Positions 6,802-13,710 of a DNA stretch of 13,710 nucleotides are shown here, piece after piece (position 1 is the first letter of the stretch; every line of letters begins with the position of its first letter). The stretch comes from Bordetella parapertussis (GTDB taxonomy: Bacteria; Pseudomonadota; Gammaproteobacteria; Burkholderiales; Burkholderiaceae_B). The DNA is taken from contig CAMCWG010000042.1 in assembly GCA_945882005.1 (NCBI GenBank), positions 1-13,710 of the forward strand, in the 5' to 3' direction. The translations under genes were made by a program, and so were the position numbers. The notes beneath the pieces are model-generated. The model was not told the origin of the DNA and made no database searches. It saw only the letters and a list, made by a program, of their open reading frames with translations.

Positions 6802-7347
6802 ATGTCTGGACACGGTGGTCACGTCGACCCTTCAAACAAAAAAATTGCTCTTTTAATCGCTGTGCTCGCTTTATTTTTGGCGATTAGCGAAACGCTAAGC
6901 AAGGCCTATCAAACGGAAGTCATTACCAAGCAGGTTGAGGCCTCAAATCTCTGGGCCTTCTTCCAAGCAAAATCCATTCGTAAGACCAGCACGGATTTGG
7001 CGATTCAATCTGCTCAGATTCAGCCGTCTATTGACGAAGCCAAAACTGCCGCAATGATCAAACGATGGACCGACGCGTCCAAGCGTTATGACTCCGAGCC
7101 TGAGACCGGTGAAGGGCGTAAAGAGCTCGCTACCCGCGCTGTCGCTGCGCAAAAACTCGGCGAAGTCGCTAACCACAAATATCACAACCTAGAAATCTCG
7201 TCCGGCGTTTTGCAAGTAGCAATCGTCTTAGCCTCCTCCAGTATCATCACCAACGTGATGCTGCTCGCTTGGCTTGCTGGCGGCTTAGGTGTTGTAGCTG
7301 TCGGCTTCGGGATCTTTGCTATGACTGGCGCTGCTGCGCTGCTTTAG
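6802..7347 (+). CDS. DUF4337 family membrane protein
   Basis: This 181-residue protein has the DUF4337 layout. A short His/Gly-rich start (SGHGGHVDPSNKK) leads to a first membrane helix (about residues 16-34). A long polar helical region (about 35-130) with conserved NLWAFFQAKSIRKT follows, then two C-terminal hydrophobic helices (about 132-155 and 158-180). The function of the family is unknown. The central region is rich in Lys, Glu, Ala and Gln and may form a coiled coil in the cytoplasm or periplasm. The ribosome site is weak (A-rich only). Spacing is 15 bases from yqhA and nine bases to phoD, so translation is probably coupled with both. Base usage does not differ visibly from its neighbours. 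Confidence 0.85.
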   Translation: MSGHGGHVDPSNKKIALLIAVLALFLAISETLSKAYQTEVITKQVEASNLWAFFQAKSIRKTSTDLAIQSAQIQPSIDEAKTAAMIKRWTDASKRYDSEPETGEGRKELATRAVAAQKLGEVANHKYHNLEISSGVLQVAIVLASSSIITNVMLLAWLAGGLGVVAVGFGIFAMTGAAALL

Positions 7348-7356
7348 TCATAGGCT

Positions 7357-8922
7357 ATGCAGCGTAGGCATCTTCTTAAGCTTGCCGCTGCATCGGCTGC
7401 ACTCACGAGCCTGCCGGGCGCGGGGTGGGCTCGGCAGCCTTGGGGTACCAACCCTTTTAGCCTCGGCGTTGCAAGCGGTTCACCAACGAGCGACTCCATC
7501 GTGCTATGGACGCGCCTAGGACTCGTCGCGATCGAAGCGGCTGGACTAACGCGCAGTACCGTCCCAGTTACCTGGCAAATCTCCCACGACCACAAATTTG
7601 GACAGATTGTCAAGCAAGGCAAGCTTGCAGCGACCCCTACACTTGGCCACTCTGTACACGCCGAGGTTGCGGGGCTCGATTCCGATCGTGAATACTTCTA
7701 CAGATTCATTTGTGGTGACGCCGTTAGCGCAACAGGCCGCACACGCACGTTCCCTAAGCCAGAGGCAACAGCGCAACGGCTTCGCATCGCCTATGCCTCT
7801 TGCCAGCAATGGGGCAACGGCTACTACAGCGCTTATCGGCACATGCTTGCTGAGCAGGTCGACTTAGTCATGTTTCTGGGCGACTACATGTATGAGTATC
7901 CTGCCTCGAGACCCTTTGACATCCGTCCCACAACGGGTGGTTGGATTACAACCTTAGACGGTTATCGCAGTCGTTACGCATTGCATAAATCAGACAAAGA
8001 CTTACAAGCGATGCACGCCGCCTGCCCTTGGATCGTGACCTGGGATGACCATGAGGTGCAGAATGACTACGCAGCAACGCACCCAGGCAACTCAGGCAAA
8101 CCTGTCGATGACTTTATGGTGCGTCGACGCGCGGCCTATCAAGCATTCTATGAGCACATGCCTGTCCGACGTGAACAGTTCGCTTCATTACTTGATGGCC
8201 TAAGCAATGATGTGCGCGTCTTTGGCAATATCGCCTACGGTCAGCTCGCTAACATTTATACGCTCGACAACAGACAGCACCGTGACTTACAAGCATGCAC
8301 ACGCAATGGTAGAGCAGGCAGCAGCAGAGTCGACCCAAACACTTGTGCGATATGGAATGAACCCCAGCGCACGCTGCTGGGTTTGAGACAAGAAAACTGG
8401 CTCAATACTGAATTTGCTAGAGCTAGCACAACATGGAACGTTATCGGGCAACAAAGCGTATTCGGACCCCGCAACTTCAACACGCAAGGCGGTCAAAGTT
8501 ACTCAAATGACGGCTGGGATGGGTACCCTGCTGCACGGCAAAGACTGATTGAGTCGATGCGCCAGACGCGTCTGTCAAACCCGGTCTTACTCGGTGGTGA
8601 CGTGCACCAGAACTGGGTCGGAAATATTCTGGCAGATTACAACAATCCCGCGAGCCAAAAAGTTGGGGTTGAGTTCTGCGGTACAAGCATCACATCTCTA
8701 ACAACGCTGACGAATGTCGAACAAGCGAAGATTATTGATCTCCATCCGCACTTTGTTTTTGGTGACTGTGAATCACGTGGCTTTGGTGTCGTGGACATCA
8801 CACCTACCCAAATGACCACTACATTAAAAGCAGTGAGAGACGCCACCGATCCGCTCTCCGATGCGTTCACGCTGGCGCGCTTTCATGTCGAGGCCGGTCA
8901 AAACGACATAAAAAAATTGTAG
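7357..8922 (+). CDS. phoD: PhoD-type alkaline phosphatase/phosphodiesterase, Tat-exported
   Basis: This is a 521-residue periplasmic or secreted metallophosphatase of the PhoD family, which releases phosphate from mono- or diesters with Fe3+ and Ca2+. Arg3-Arg4 in QRRHLLK starts a twin-arginine signal peptide, with probable cleavage after Ala25. The N-terminal PhoD domain begins with NPFSLGVASGSPTSDSIVLW. The catalytic domain shows YASCQQW (Cys149, the iron-ligand position), LGDYMYE (Asp176, Tyr177), WDDHEVQND (Asp230, Asp231, His232, Asn236) and GGDVHQNW (Asp415, His417). All core metal ligands appear present. The weak ribosome site TAGG and nine-base gap suggest coupling to the DUF4337 gene. 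No pho box was recognised, so phosphate control is not shown. Convergent with the AI-2E-family gene, 36 bases away. Confidence 0.93.
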   Translation: MQRRHLLKLAAASAALTSLPGAGWARQPWGTNPFSLGVASGSPTSDSIVLWTRLGLVAIEAAGLTRSTVPVTWQISHDHKFGQIVKQGKLAATPTLGHSVHAEVAGLDSDREYFYRFICGDAVSATGRTRTFPKPEATAQRLRIAYASCQQWGNGYYSAYRHMLAEQVDLVMFLGDYMYEYPASRPFDIRPTTGGWITTLDGYRSRYALHKSDKDLQAMHAACPWIVTWDDHEVQNDYAATHPGNSGKPVDDFMVRRRAAYQAFYEHMPVRREQFASLLDGLSNDVRVFGNIAYGQLANIYTLDNRQHRDLQACTRNGRAGSSRVDPNTCAIWNEPQRTLLGLRQENWLNTEFARASTTWNVIGQQSVFGPRNFNTQGGQSYSNDGWDGYPAARQRLIESMRQTRLSNPVLLGGDVHQNWVGNILADYNNPASQKVGVEFCGTSITSLTTLTNVEQAKIIDLHPHFVFGDCESRGFGVVDITPTQMTTTLKAVRDATDPLSDAFTLARFHVEAGQNDIKKL

Positions 8923-8958
8923 TCCTGCCGTTTAAACATACTGATAGCACTGAGCCCG

Positions 8959-10023
8959 CTATGCGACAGGATCAACCTTCACGCCAAAAACCCACTCGCG
9001 CCACAGCGCAACAATGAGCGCCATCAATACTGGGCCAATAAACAAGCCCACAAATCCCATCGTCGTCACTCCGCCCACAAGCCCAAAAAAAGTGGGCAGG
9101 AACGGAAGCTTCACGGGGCCACCAACAAGCCTTGGTCGTAGAGTCTTGTCGACAATAAAGAGTTCAATCGAACCCCAAGCAAACAGACCAGCACCTGCCA
9201 ACGGATTGCCCGACCCAACGAGATACAGAGAGACTAAGGTAAACGAAAGCGGAGCACCGCCTGGAATCATAGCCATCACAGCTGTAATCACACCCAACAA
9301 CACCGGTGACGGTACGTCTGCGATCCAGTAAGCGACACCCAACACCACGCCCTCGCCAATCGCGATCAAGCCCATGCCGGTGACCGTTGCACTAATAGTG
9401 GCGGGCACTACGCGCGAGAAGCGCTGCCAGCGTGTCGGCAGGACACGTTCGCCCAGAATATCCAGCTGAGTCGCCATGTAGTGACCGTCTTTGTAGACGA
9501 ACAGCAGGGTGATCAACATGAAGAGCAGCGTGAGCATGATGTGGAAAAAATTACCCGTCGCCGTCAAGACCAACCGATAAATATTCCCAATATGTTGGCC
9601 ACTGACCAGCTCAACCATGCTACCGATCGCGTGTGGCTGACCAAGATAGTCGGCCCAATAGGTCCCGAGCGTGTCGCCGACGATCGGCAACGCGACGATC
9701 CATGCTGGCGCATCCACTCCATCTTTATTGGCTGCCAGCACCCAAGCGACAAAGTGCCTCGCTTCGTTCACAGAGTAATAGAGTGCGATCGAAATCGGAA
9801 CAATGAGAAGCACCACTATCGCCACCAGCGCCGTGCTGGCAGCGAGCGTTGTACGCCCCGAGCAAAAATCTACCCACTTTGAGTAGACGGGCCAACTCGC
9901 AAACCCAATAATCAAGGCTGCTAGTACCGGCACCACAAAGCCGCTAAAAAAATAAACAGCTGCTGCTAGTAACAAAACCAGCAGCAACCTCGCAACGATA
10001 TGGAGCGGTAAGACCGGTTGCAT
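8959..10023 (-). CDS. AI-2E/PerM-family permease
   Basis: This is a 354-residue inner-membrane protein with about eight hydrophobic segments, of the family containing E. coli YdiK, PerM and TqsA. The N-terminal pair of helices with VPVLAALIIGFASWPVY and the C-terminal conserved stretch GVTTMGFVGLFIGPVLMAL are characteristic. The middle has GVVLGVAYWIADVPSP followed by VMAMIPGGAP, also usual for the family. Members have been linked to autoinducer-2 release or ion/proton antiport, but most are uncharacterised; the substrate here is unknown. The ATG shares one base with the stop of the upstream hydroxyacid dehydrogenase (TAATG on the minus strand), a strong sign of coupled translation. It closes the minus-strand operon. 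Confidence 0.92.
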   Translation of the reverse strand: MQPVLPLHIVARLLLVLLLAAAVYFFSGFVVPVLAALIIGFASWPVYSKWVDFCSGRTTLAASTALVAIVVLLIVPISIALYYSVNEARHFVAWVLAANKDGVDAPAWIVALPIVGDTLGTYWADYLGQPHAIGSMVELVSGQHIGNIYRLVLTATGNFFHIMLTLLFMLITLLFVYKDGHYMATQLDILGERVLPTRWQRFSRVVPATISATVTGMGLIAIGEGVVLGVAYWIADVPSPVLLGVITAVMAMIPGGAPLSFTLVSLYLVGSGNPLAGAGLFAWGSIELFIVDKTLRPRLVGGPVKLPFLPTFFGLVGGVTTMGFVGLFIGPVLMALIVALWREWVFGVKVDPVA

Positions 10024-10970
10024 TAGGTCAATACCCGTTGTGGCTTACCCGCGACGAAGGCCGCGATATTGGCGACAACATTCGGGTAGAACACCGCAAA
10101 GTTTTCTGGCGTGGCGTAGCCCAAATGCGGCGTCAGCAAAGCACGCGGCACTTTGCGCCAGACATCGTCAGCAGCCAAGGGCTCTGAGTCATAGACATCA
10201 ATGCCTGCGCCGCCGATCTTGCCTTGCTCTAACAATGCGCGCAAAGCAACCTGATCAATGAGACCCGCACGTGAAGTATTCACGATGAATGCGTTGGGCT
10301 TCATCGACTTCAAGCTTGCCGCATCGACAACACCACGCGAGCGATCGCTCAGCACCATGTGCACGCTGATCGCATCTGACGTCTTAAAGAGCTCTTCTTT
10401 GCTCACGAGCTTGACGCCGGCCTCAGCAGCACGTTCTTCGGTCAGGTTGGGGCTCCAGGCAACAACTTCCATGCCAAAGGCATGCCCAACCTTCGCAACC
10501 TTTTTACCCAACTGACCTGCGCCCACAAGCCCGAGGCGTTTGCCTTCGACCGTTGGCGGCATCGACGTCTGCCAGAGCCCGTTGGTCATGTTGACCGACT
10601 CTTGGGGAATCTTTTTAAACAACGAGAGCATGAGTGCCCAAGCGAGCTCTGCGGTCGCGCCCGTGCTCTTGGGATCGCCTGGCGAGCCACATACGACCAC
10701 GCCCTTTTGGCGGCAGGCTTCGAGATCGATCGAGTTATTGCGCAAGCCGGTTGTCACGAGCAATGTGAGTTTTGGCATCGCCTGAATGACGGAGGCCGGA
10801 AACGCCGAGCGCTCACGCATCGCAACAACAACTTCGAAGTCCGCTAAGGTCTTCGCCAGTTGCTCGGGCTGAATAAACTCATGGAAAAATTTAACGTCTG
10901 CGCCAAGCGAAGACCAGTCCGCCATTCCCTGGGCAACTTTCAAATAATCATCAAGCACTGCAATACGCAT
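10023..10970 (-). CDS. D-2-hydroxyacid dehydrogenase, NAD-dependent
   Basis: This 315-residue cytoplasmic enzyme belongs to the D-isomer-specific 2-hydroxyacid dehydrogenase (SerA/glyoxylate reductase) family and reduces a 2-oxoacid to a D-2-hydroxyacid or the reverse. The split catalytic domain spans about residues 1-100 and 285-315, with the Rossmann domain between. The cofactor motif is GAGQLG (residues 150-155). The catalytic set is Arg234 in NTSRAGLID, Glu263 in DSEPL and His282 in TPHLGY. The ATG at 10970 is chosen because GGAG lies six bases before it; an in-frame TTG at 10982 and ATG at 10976 overlap or precede that site. It is not phosphoglycerate dehydrogenase in form, since no ACT domain is present. 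It sits 27 bases after dsbC and overlaps the permease start. Confidence 0.92.
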   Translation of the reverse strand: MRIAVLDDYLKVAQGMADWSSLGADVKFFHEFIQPEQLAKTLADFEVVVAMRERSAFPASVIQAMPKLTLLVTTGLRNNSIDLEACRQKGVVVCGSPGDPKSTGATAELAWALMLSLFKKIPQESVNMTNGLWQTSMPPTVEGKRLGLVGAGQLGKKVAKVGHAFGMEVVAWSPNLTEERAAEAGVKLVSKEELFKTSDAISVHMVLSDRSRGVVDAASLKSMKPNAFIVNTSRAGLIDQVALRALLEQGKIGGAGIDVYDSEPLAADDVWRKVPRALLTPHLGYATPENFAVFYPNVVANIAAFVAGKPQRVLT

Positions 10971-10976
10971 TGTCAT

Positions 10977-10980
10977 CTCC
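10977..10980 (-). promoter_or_regulatory. Ribosome binding site that sets the hydroxyacid dehydrogenase start
   Basis: GGAG on the minus strand stands six bases before the ATG at 10970. A second in-frame ATG (10976) would be only zero bases from this site and a TTG (10982) overlaps it, so both are rejected as starts. Confidence 0.7.
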
Positions 10981-10997
10981 AAATAATCTGACTGAAT

Positions 10998-11744
10998 TTA
11001 CTTCAATCTCTTCTCGAGCTCTTCTTTAGGGATTGCGCCCCCTACACGGCTGCCATCTGCAAAAAATATTGCAGGCGTCCCTCGCACCATTAGCTTTTGT
11101 CCGAGCGCCACCATCTTATCAACAGGAACCTCGCAGTCAACTGTTGGCGGGACTACGCCTTTTAACATCCAGGCGTCCCAGGTTTCACCCCTATCCTTTG
11201 CGCACCAGATATTCTTAACCTTTTGCGTCGAGTCAGGTGACAGAATCGGATAGGGGAAGGTGTACACAGTCAGGTTGTCGATTTCACCCAGCGACTTACG
11301 CAGACTTTTGCAGTAGCCACAATTTGGGTCTTCAAAAATAGCGAGCTTGCGCGAGCCATCGCCGCGGACTTGTTTAAAGGCTAGCTCAAACGGCAGCTGT
11401 TCAAACGGCACCTTGGCTAACTCGTCCTGACGCTCACGCGTGATGTCGCGGCGCGTTTTGGCGTCGATGAGCGTACCATCCAGCACGAAGTTCACCTGCT
11501 CGTCTGTGTAGACGAGATCGGAGCCTAGCTGGACTTCATACAAACCATAGGGGGTCGAGCGTACACCGGCGATCGGAGGATTATTGAACCGCTCCGCAAA
11601 CCGTTTTTTGACTGCAGCGGTTTTGGCGTCCTCGGCGCTCGCAGCAGCTGCTGCAACAACTGGTGGCATGGCTTGTGCAAACACAGTGGTGCCGCACAAC
11701 GACGCCACGACCCAAGACATACGCACGAAAAAACGTTTAAACAT
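10998..11744 (-). CDS. dsbC: Periplasmic thiol:disulfide isomerase DsbC
   Basis: This 248-residue protein reshuffles wrong disulfide bonds in the periplasm. The Sec signal peptide occupies about residues 1-25 (positive start FKR, hydrophobic core, cleavage after AQA). The small N-terminal dimerisation domain (about 40-110) is followed by a helical linker and a thioredoxin fold with the active site Cys142-Gly-Tyr-Cys145, as in E. coli DsbC. A second Cys pair (181 and 204) matches the structural disulfide of DsbC, and the cis-proline loop is Thr223-Pro224 in RGTPAIFF. An Ala-rich stretch (residues 31-36) sits just after the signal. GGAG at 11750-11753 overlaps the stop of the UbiH-type gene, giving eight bases between the genes. 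DsbD, its electron donor, is not in the window. Confidence 0.95.
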   Translation of the reverse strand: MFKRFFVRMSWVVASLCGTTVFAQAMPPVVAAAAASAEDAKTAAVKKRFAERFNNPPIAGVRSTPYGLYEVQLGSDLVYTDEQVNFVLDGTLIDAKTRRDITRERQDELAKVPFEQLPFELAFKQVRGDGSRKLAIFEDPNCGYCKSLRKSLGEIDNLTVYTFPYPILSPDSTQKVKNIWCAKDRGETWDAWMLKGVVPPTVDCEVPVDKMVALGQKLMVRGTPAIFFADGSRVGGAIPKEELEKRLK

Positions 11745-11749
11745 TATTA

Positions 11750-11755
11750 CTCCTA
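11750..11755 (-). promoter_or_regulatory. Stop codon of ubiH-like gene fused with dsbC ribosome site
   Basis: On the minus strand TAGGAG combines the TAG stop of the hydroxylase gene with the GGAG site of dsbC, five bases before the dsbC ATG. This arrangement favours re-use of terminating ribosomes. Confidence 0.6.
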
Positions 11756-12919
11756 GCGGGAAGCGCCCGAGATCAGTTGCCGCTTGATAAACGGTAACTT
11801 TTCAGCGAGGTTCATTCCCATGTTGCGCAACCAAACGACAGGTGCGTGTTGAATATCAAACAAACGGGCTAAGCCATCTGTCACGAGACGCATTGCCAGG
11901 ACTGGCTCTGCGCGGAGTCGGCGATAACGCCGCAATACCATTGGGTCTCCAGGGCTGCGGAACGATTCACGCGTTGCGACGGTGTCTACGAGTGCTTGCA
12001 CGTCACCAAGCCCTAGGTTAAGTCCTTGCCCTGCCAAAGGATGTACACGATGAGCGGCATCGCCAGCCAGTGCGAGGCGGTCAGCGATTAAGGGCGATTG
12101 ATCAAGCGTCAAAGGAAAAGCGTGTACAGCGCCGCGCAAGGTCAACGCCCCTAACCGACCTGCTGTGACAGCAGCGAGTCGTGTCTGTAAGGCCAACGCA
12201 CGCTCTTGAGCAGGCATAGCCTGCAATGACTGCGCGATCTCGTCTTTGAGAGACCACACCATCGAAACTTGTGGACCCTTCGTCGTGTCGGGCATCGGTA
12301 ATAAAGCGAGGACACCGTCCGCACCAAACCATTGCAAGGCTGTGCCTTGGTGCGGCAAGCTGCAATCAAAGTGAGCCACCAGCGCCGTTGCACCGTAAGG
12401 CCGACTGTCTACTGTTAAGCCAGCCGCAGCTCGCAGCGGCGACTGCGCGCCATCGGCCGCGATGAACAGTTCGGCCGCCAACGTTATGCCGCGCTCTGTT
12501 GTCAAGGTACCAGGCATGTAGGACGCAAATTTTTCAGTCACCCAGTGCAAGCCCATCACTTGAGCTGCCTGTACCAGCACGCGCTCAATTTCTGAAGACT
12601 CTACGATCCAGGCCAGTTCAGCTTGCGCAGACTGCCACGCATTCAGGTTCAATAATCCATTGCCGTCACCATGAATTTCCATGGCCTGCACAGCAGTCAA
12701 ACGTCGTGCGTCCATCAAGTCCCAGACACCTATCGAGGTGAGGAAACGCTGACTGGTGGGGGACAACGCGTAGACCCGCGGATAAAACTCATCTTGCGCG
12801 AGCGTTGGGGCGGCAGGTCGTGGCCCAACGAGCGTGACCGCTTCACCTTTGCGGGCGAACGCTAACGCCGTGGATAAACCCACAATGCCACTGCCACAAA
12901 TGACGATTGATGCGCTCAT
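11753..12919 (-). CDS. ubiH: UbiH/UbiF/COQ6-family FAD-dependent hydroxylase
   Basis: This 388-residue flavoprotein monooxygenase is expected to hydroxylate the ring of a ubiquinone precursor with O2 and NAD(P)H, at the cytoplasmic membrane face. The FAD-binding GxGxxG is GSGIVG (residues 9-14). The family RVYALSP element is near residue 48. The DG motif is IAADGAQS with Asp156-Gly157, and the second FAD motif is LALAGDAAHRVHPLAGQG with Gly286-Asp287, followed by NLGLGD. Length is normal. UbiH, UbiI, UbiF and UbiM are close relatives, so which ring carbon is attacked cannot be told; the symbol is a family label. It lies 18 bases after mltA and eight before dsbC, a neighbourhood I associate with betaproteobacteria. 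The ribosome site is weak (AGGG about 11 bases upstream). Confidence 0.87.
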   Translation of the reverse strand: MSASIVICGSGIVGLSTALAFARKGEAVTLVGPRPAAPTLAQDEFYPRVYALSPTSQRFLTSIGVWDLMDARRLTAVQAMEIHGDGNGLLNLNAWQSAQAELAWIVESSEIERVLVQAAQVMGLHWVTEKFASYMPGTLTTERGITLAAELFIAADGAQSPLRAAAGLTVDSRPYGATALVAHFDCSLPHQGTALQWFGADGVLALLPMPDTTKGPQVSMVWSLKDEIAQSLQAMPAQERALALQTRLAAVTAGRLGALTLRGAVHAFPLTLDQSPLIADRLALAGDAAHRVHPLAGQGLNLGLGDVQALVDTVATRESFRSPGDPMVLRRYRRLRAEPVLAMRLVTDGLARLFDIQHAPVVWLRNMGMNLAEKLPFIKRQLISGASR

Positions 12920-12937
12920 GCGGTTATGCCCTATTGC

Positions 12938-13710
12938 TCATCGGGCTGAAGGCGCGCCGGCCTGTTTAGGCCAAAGCACCCACATCTGACCGGACTGCTT
13001 CATTCGGCCGGCGAGCTCGCCTGCCGCCGTACCAAAGCCCCAGTAAAAATCGGTACGTGCTGCGCCACGAATCGCGGTTCCAGTATCTTGCGCAAAAACC
13101 AGACGATTTAAGGCGGTACTGGAAGCTGGCATCGTTGTCGACAAAAACACAGGGGTGCCCAGCGGCACGAAATTTGTATCAACAGCAATTGAGCGCTGCG
13201 CCATCAAAGGTATGCCGTAAGCACCTTTGGGACCGATTTCAGGGTCAATGATGGGCTCTTCCGCGAAAAACACCATCGCAGGATTAGCGTTCAGCATCTC
13301 TTGGGTGCGAGCGGGATTACGTTTTGCCCAGGCACGTATGCTTTGCATGGAGGTCTGCGCAATCGGCATTTCACCTTTGTCAGCCAGCCATTTTCCGATC
13401 GAGACGTATGGGTGACCGTTATGGTCTGCGTACGCGACGCGGATTGTTTTGCCATCTGGCAACTGCACGCGCCCAGAGCCCTGCACCTGTAAAAAGAAGT
13501 TATCGACCGGATCGTTGACATACACAATCGCGGGTGGGCGGCGACCCGCCTCGATCGCGGCGCGGCTGTCGTAGGGCACGACCCGCTTGCCGTCTAACTT
13601 GCCACGCACACGCTTACCAGCAAGCTCGGGGTAGACGCGACCTAGGTCAATCGTGAGCAAATCAGCTGGGACGGTATAGAGCGGCCATTGATAGGCTCCA
13701 GTGCGGGTAC
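12938..13710 (-). CDS. mltA: Membrane-bound lytic murein transglycosylase A, 5' end outside the window
   Basis: This is the C-terminal 256 residues of MltA, an outer-membrane lytic transglycosylase that cleaves the MurNAc-GlcNAc bond of peptidoglycan and forms 1,6-anhydro-muropeptides. The frame is open to the right edge and begins TRTGAYQWPLYTVPAD, a typical MltA stretch, so the TTG at 13660 is not a true start. The lipoprotein signal and the first part of the MltA domain are lost. Recognisable parts are DLGRVYPELAGKRVRGKL, NDPVDNFFLQVQGSG, and the C-terminal 3D domain with QDTGTAIRG and TDFYWGFG, which carry conserved Asp residues. It ends with a short Ala/Pro tail. It appears to be the first visible gene of the minus-strand operon. 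Confidence 0.94.
   Translation of the reverse strand, partial: TRTGAYQWPLYTVPADLLTIDLGRVYPELAGKRVRGKLDGKRVVPYDSRAAIEAGRRPPAIVYVNDPVDNFFLQVQGSGRVQLPDGKTIRVAYADHNGHPYVSIGKWLADKGEMPIAQTSMQSIRAWAKRNPARTQEMLNANPAMVFFAEEPIIDPEIGPKGAYGIPLMAQRSIAVDTNFVPLGTPVFLSTTMPASSTALNRLVFAQDTGTAIRGAARTDFYWGFGTAAGELAGRMKQSGQMWVLWPKQAGAPSAR

Noticed and set aside
8923..8971. Bidirectional terminator between phoD and the permease (TCCTG.../...CAGGA)
   Set aside because: The arms are short, with one mismatch when extended, the loop exceeds 30 bases, and there is no T-run.
5054..10970. A paired L-/D-lactate racemising system made from the FMN dehydrogenase and the D-hydroxyacid dehydrogenase
   Set aside because: The two genes are about 4 kb apart, on opposite strands and in different operons; nothing ties their substrates together.
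13658..13660. TTG as the start of mltA
   Set aside because: The frame continues upstream to the window edge with a conserved MltA segment (GAYQWPLYTVP), so the gene is truncated by the window and does not begin here.

Overview
The window looks like ordinary chromosomal DNA of a betaproteobacterium, most likely order Burkholderiales and possibly close to Alcaligenaceae. This placement is an inference from the minus-strand order mltA - ubiH-like - dsbC, the protein styles and the moderate GC; no rRNA or marker gene fixes the taxon. Genes are packed tightly, with no gene-free stretch above about 150 bases. No tRNA, rRNA, insertion sequence, phage gene, CRISPR array or toxin-antitoxin pair was seen.

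Left part (1-4698). A plus-strand run holds the end of a short-chain dehydrogenase, a small unrecognised lipoprotein and a beta-class carbonic anhydrase. A convergent MFS transporter follows on the minus strand. It diverges from a plus-strand EamA-type exporter, which is followed by a YhhQ-type queuosine-precursor transporter.

Middle part (4699-8922). A 60-residue minus-strand secreted or membrane protein begins after cleavage with His-Pro-Gly-His. It diverges from an FMN-dependent L-2-hydroxyacid (lactate-type) dehydrogenase whose leader carries two related palindromes. Next comes a plus-strand group with its own plausible extended -10 promoter: a YqhA/UPF0114 membrane protein, a DUF4337 membrane protein and a Tat-exported PhoD-type phosphatase.

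Right part (8923-13710). A minus-strand, operon-like series reads, in transcription order, mltA (5' end beyond the window), a UbiH-family FAD hydroxylase, dsbC, a D-2-hydroxyacid dehydrogenase and an AI-2E/PerM-family permease. The last two share one base (TAATG). The series mixes envelope work (murein turnover, disulfide isomerisation) with ubiquinone synthesis and metabolism, as expected for a housekeeping block.

I found no clearly new multi-gene system. The items most worth following are the tiny HPGH protein, the paired palindromes before the hydroxyacid dehydrogenase, the YqhA-DUF4337-PhoD cluster, and the lipoprotein linked to carbonic anhydrase.
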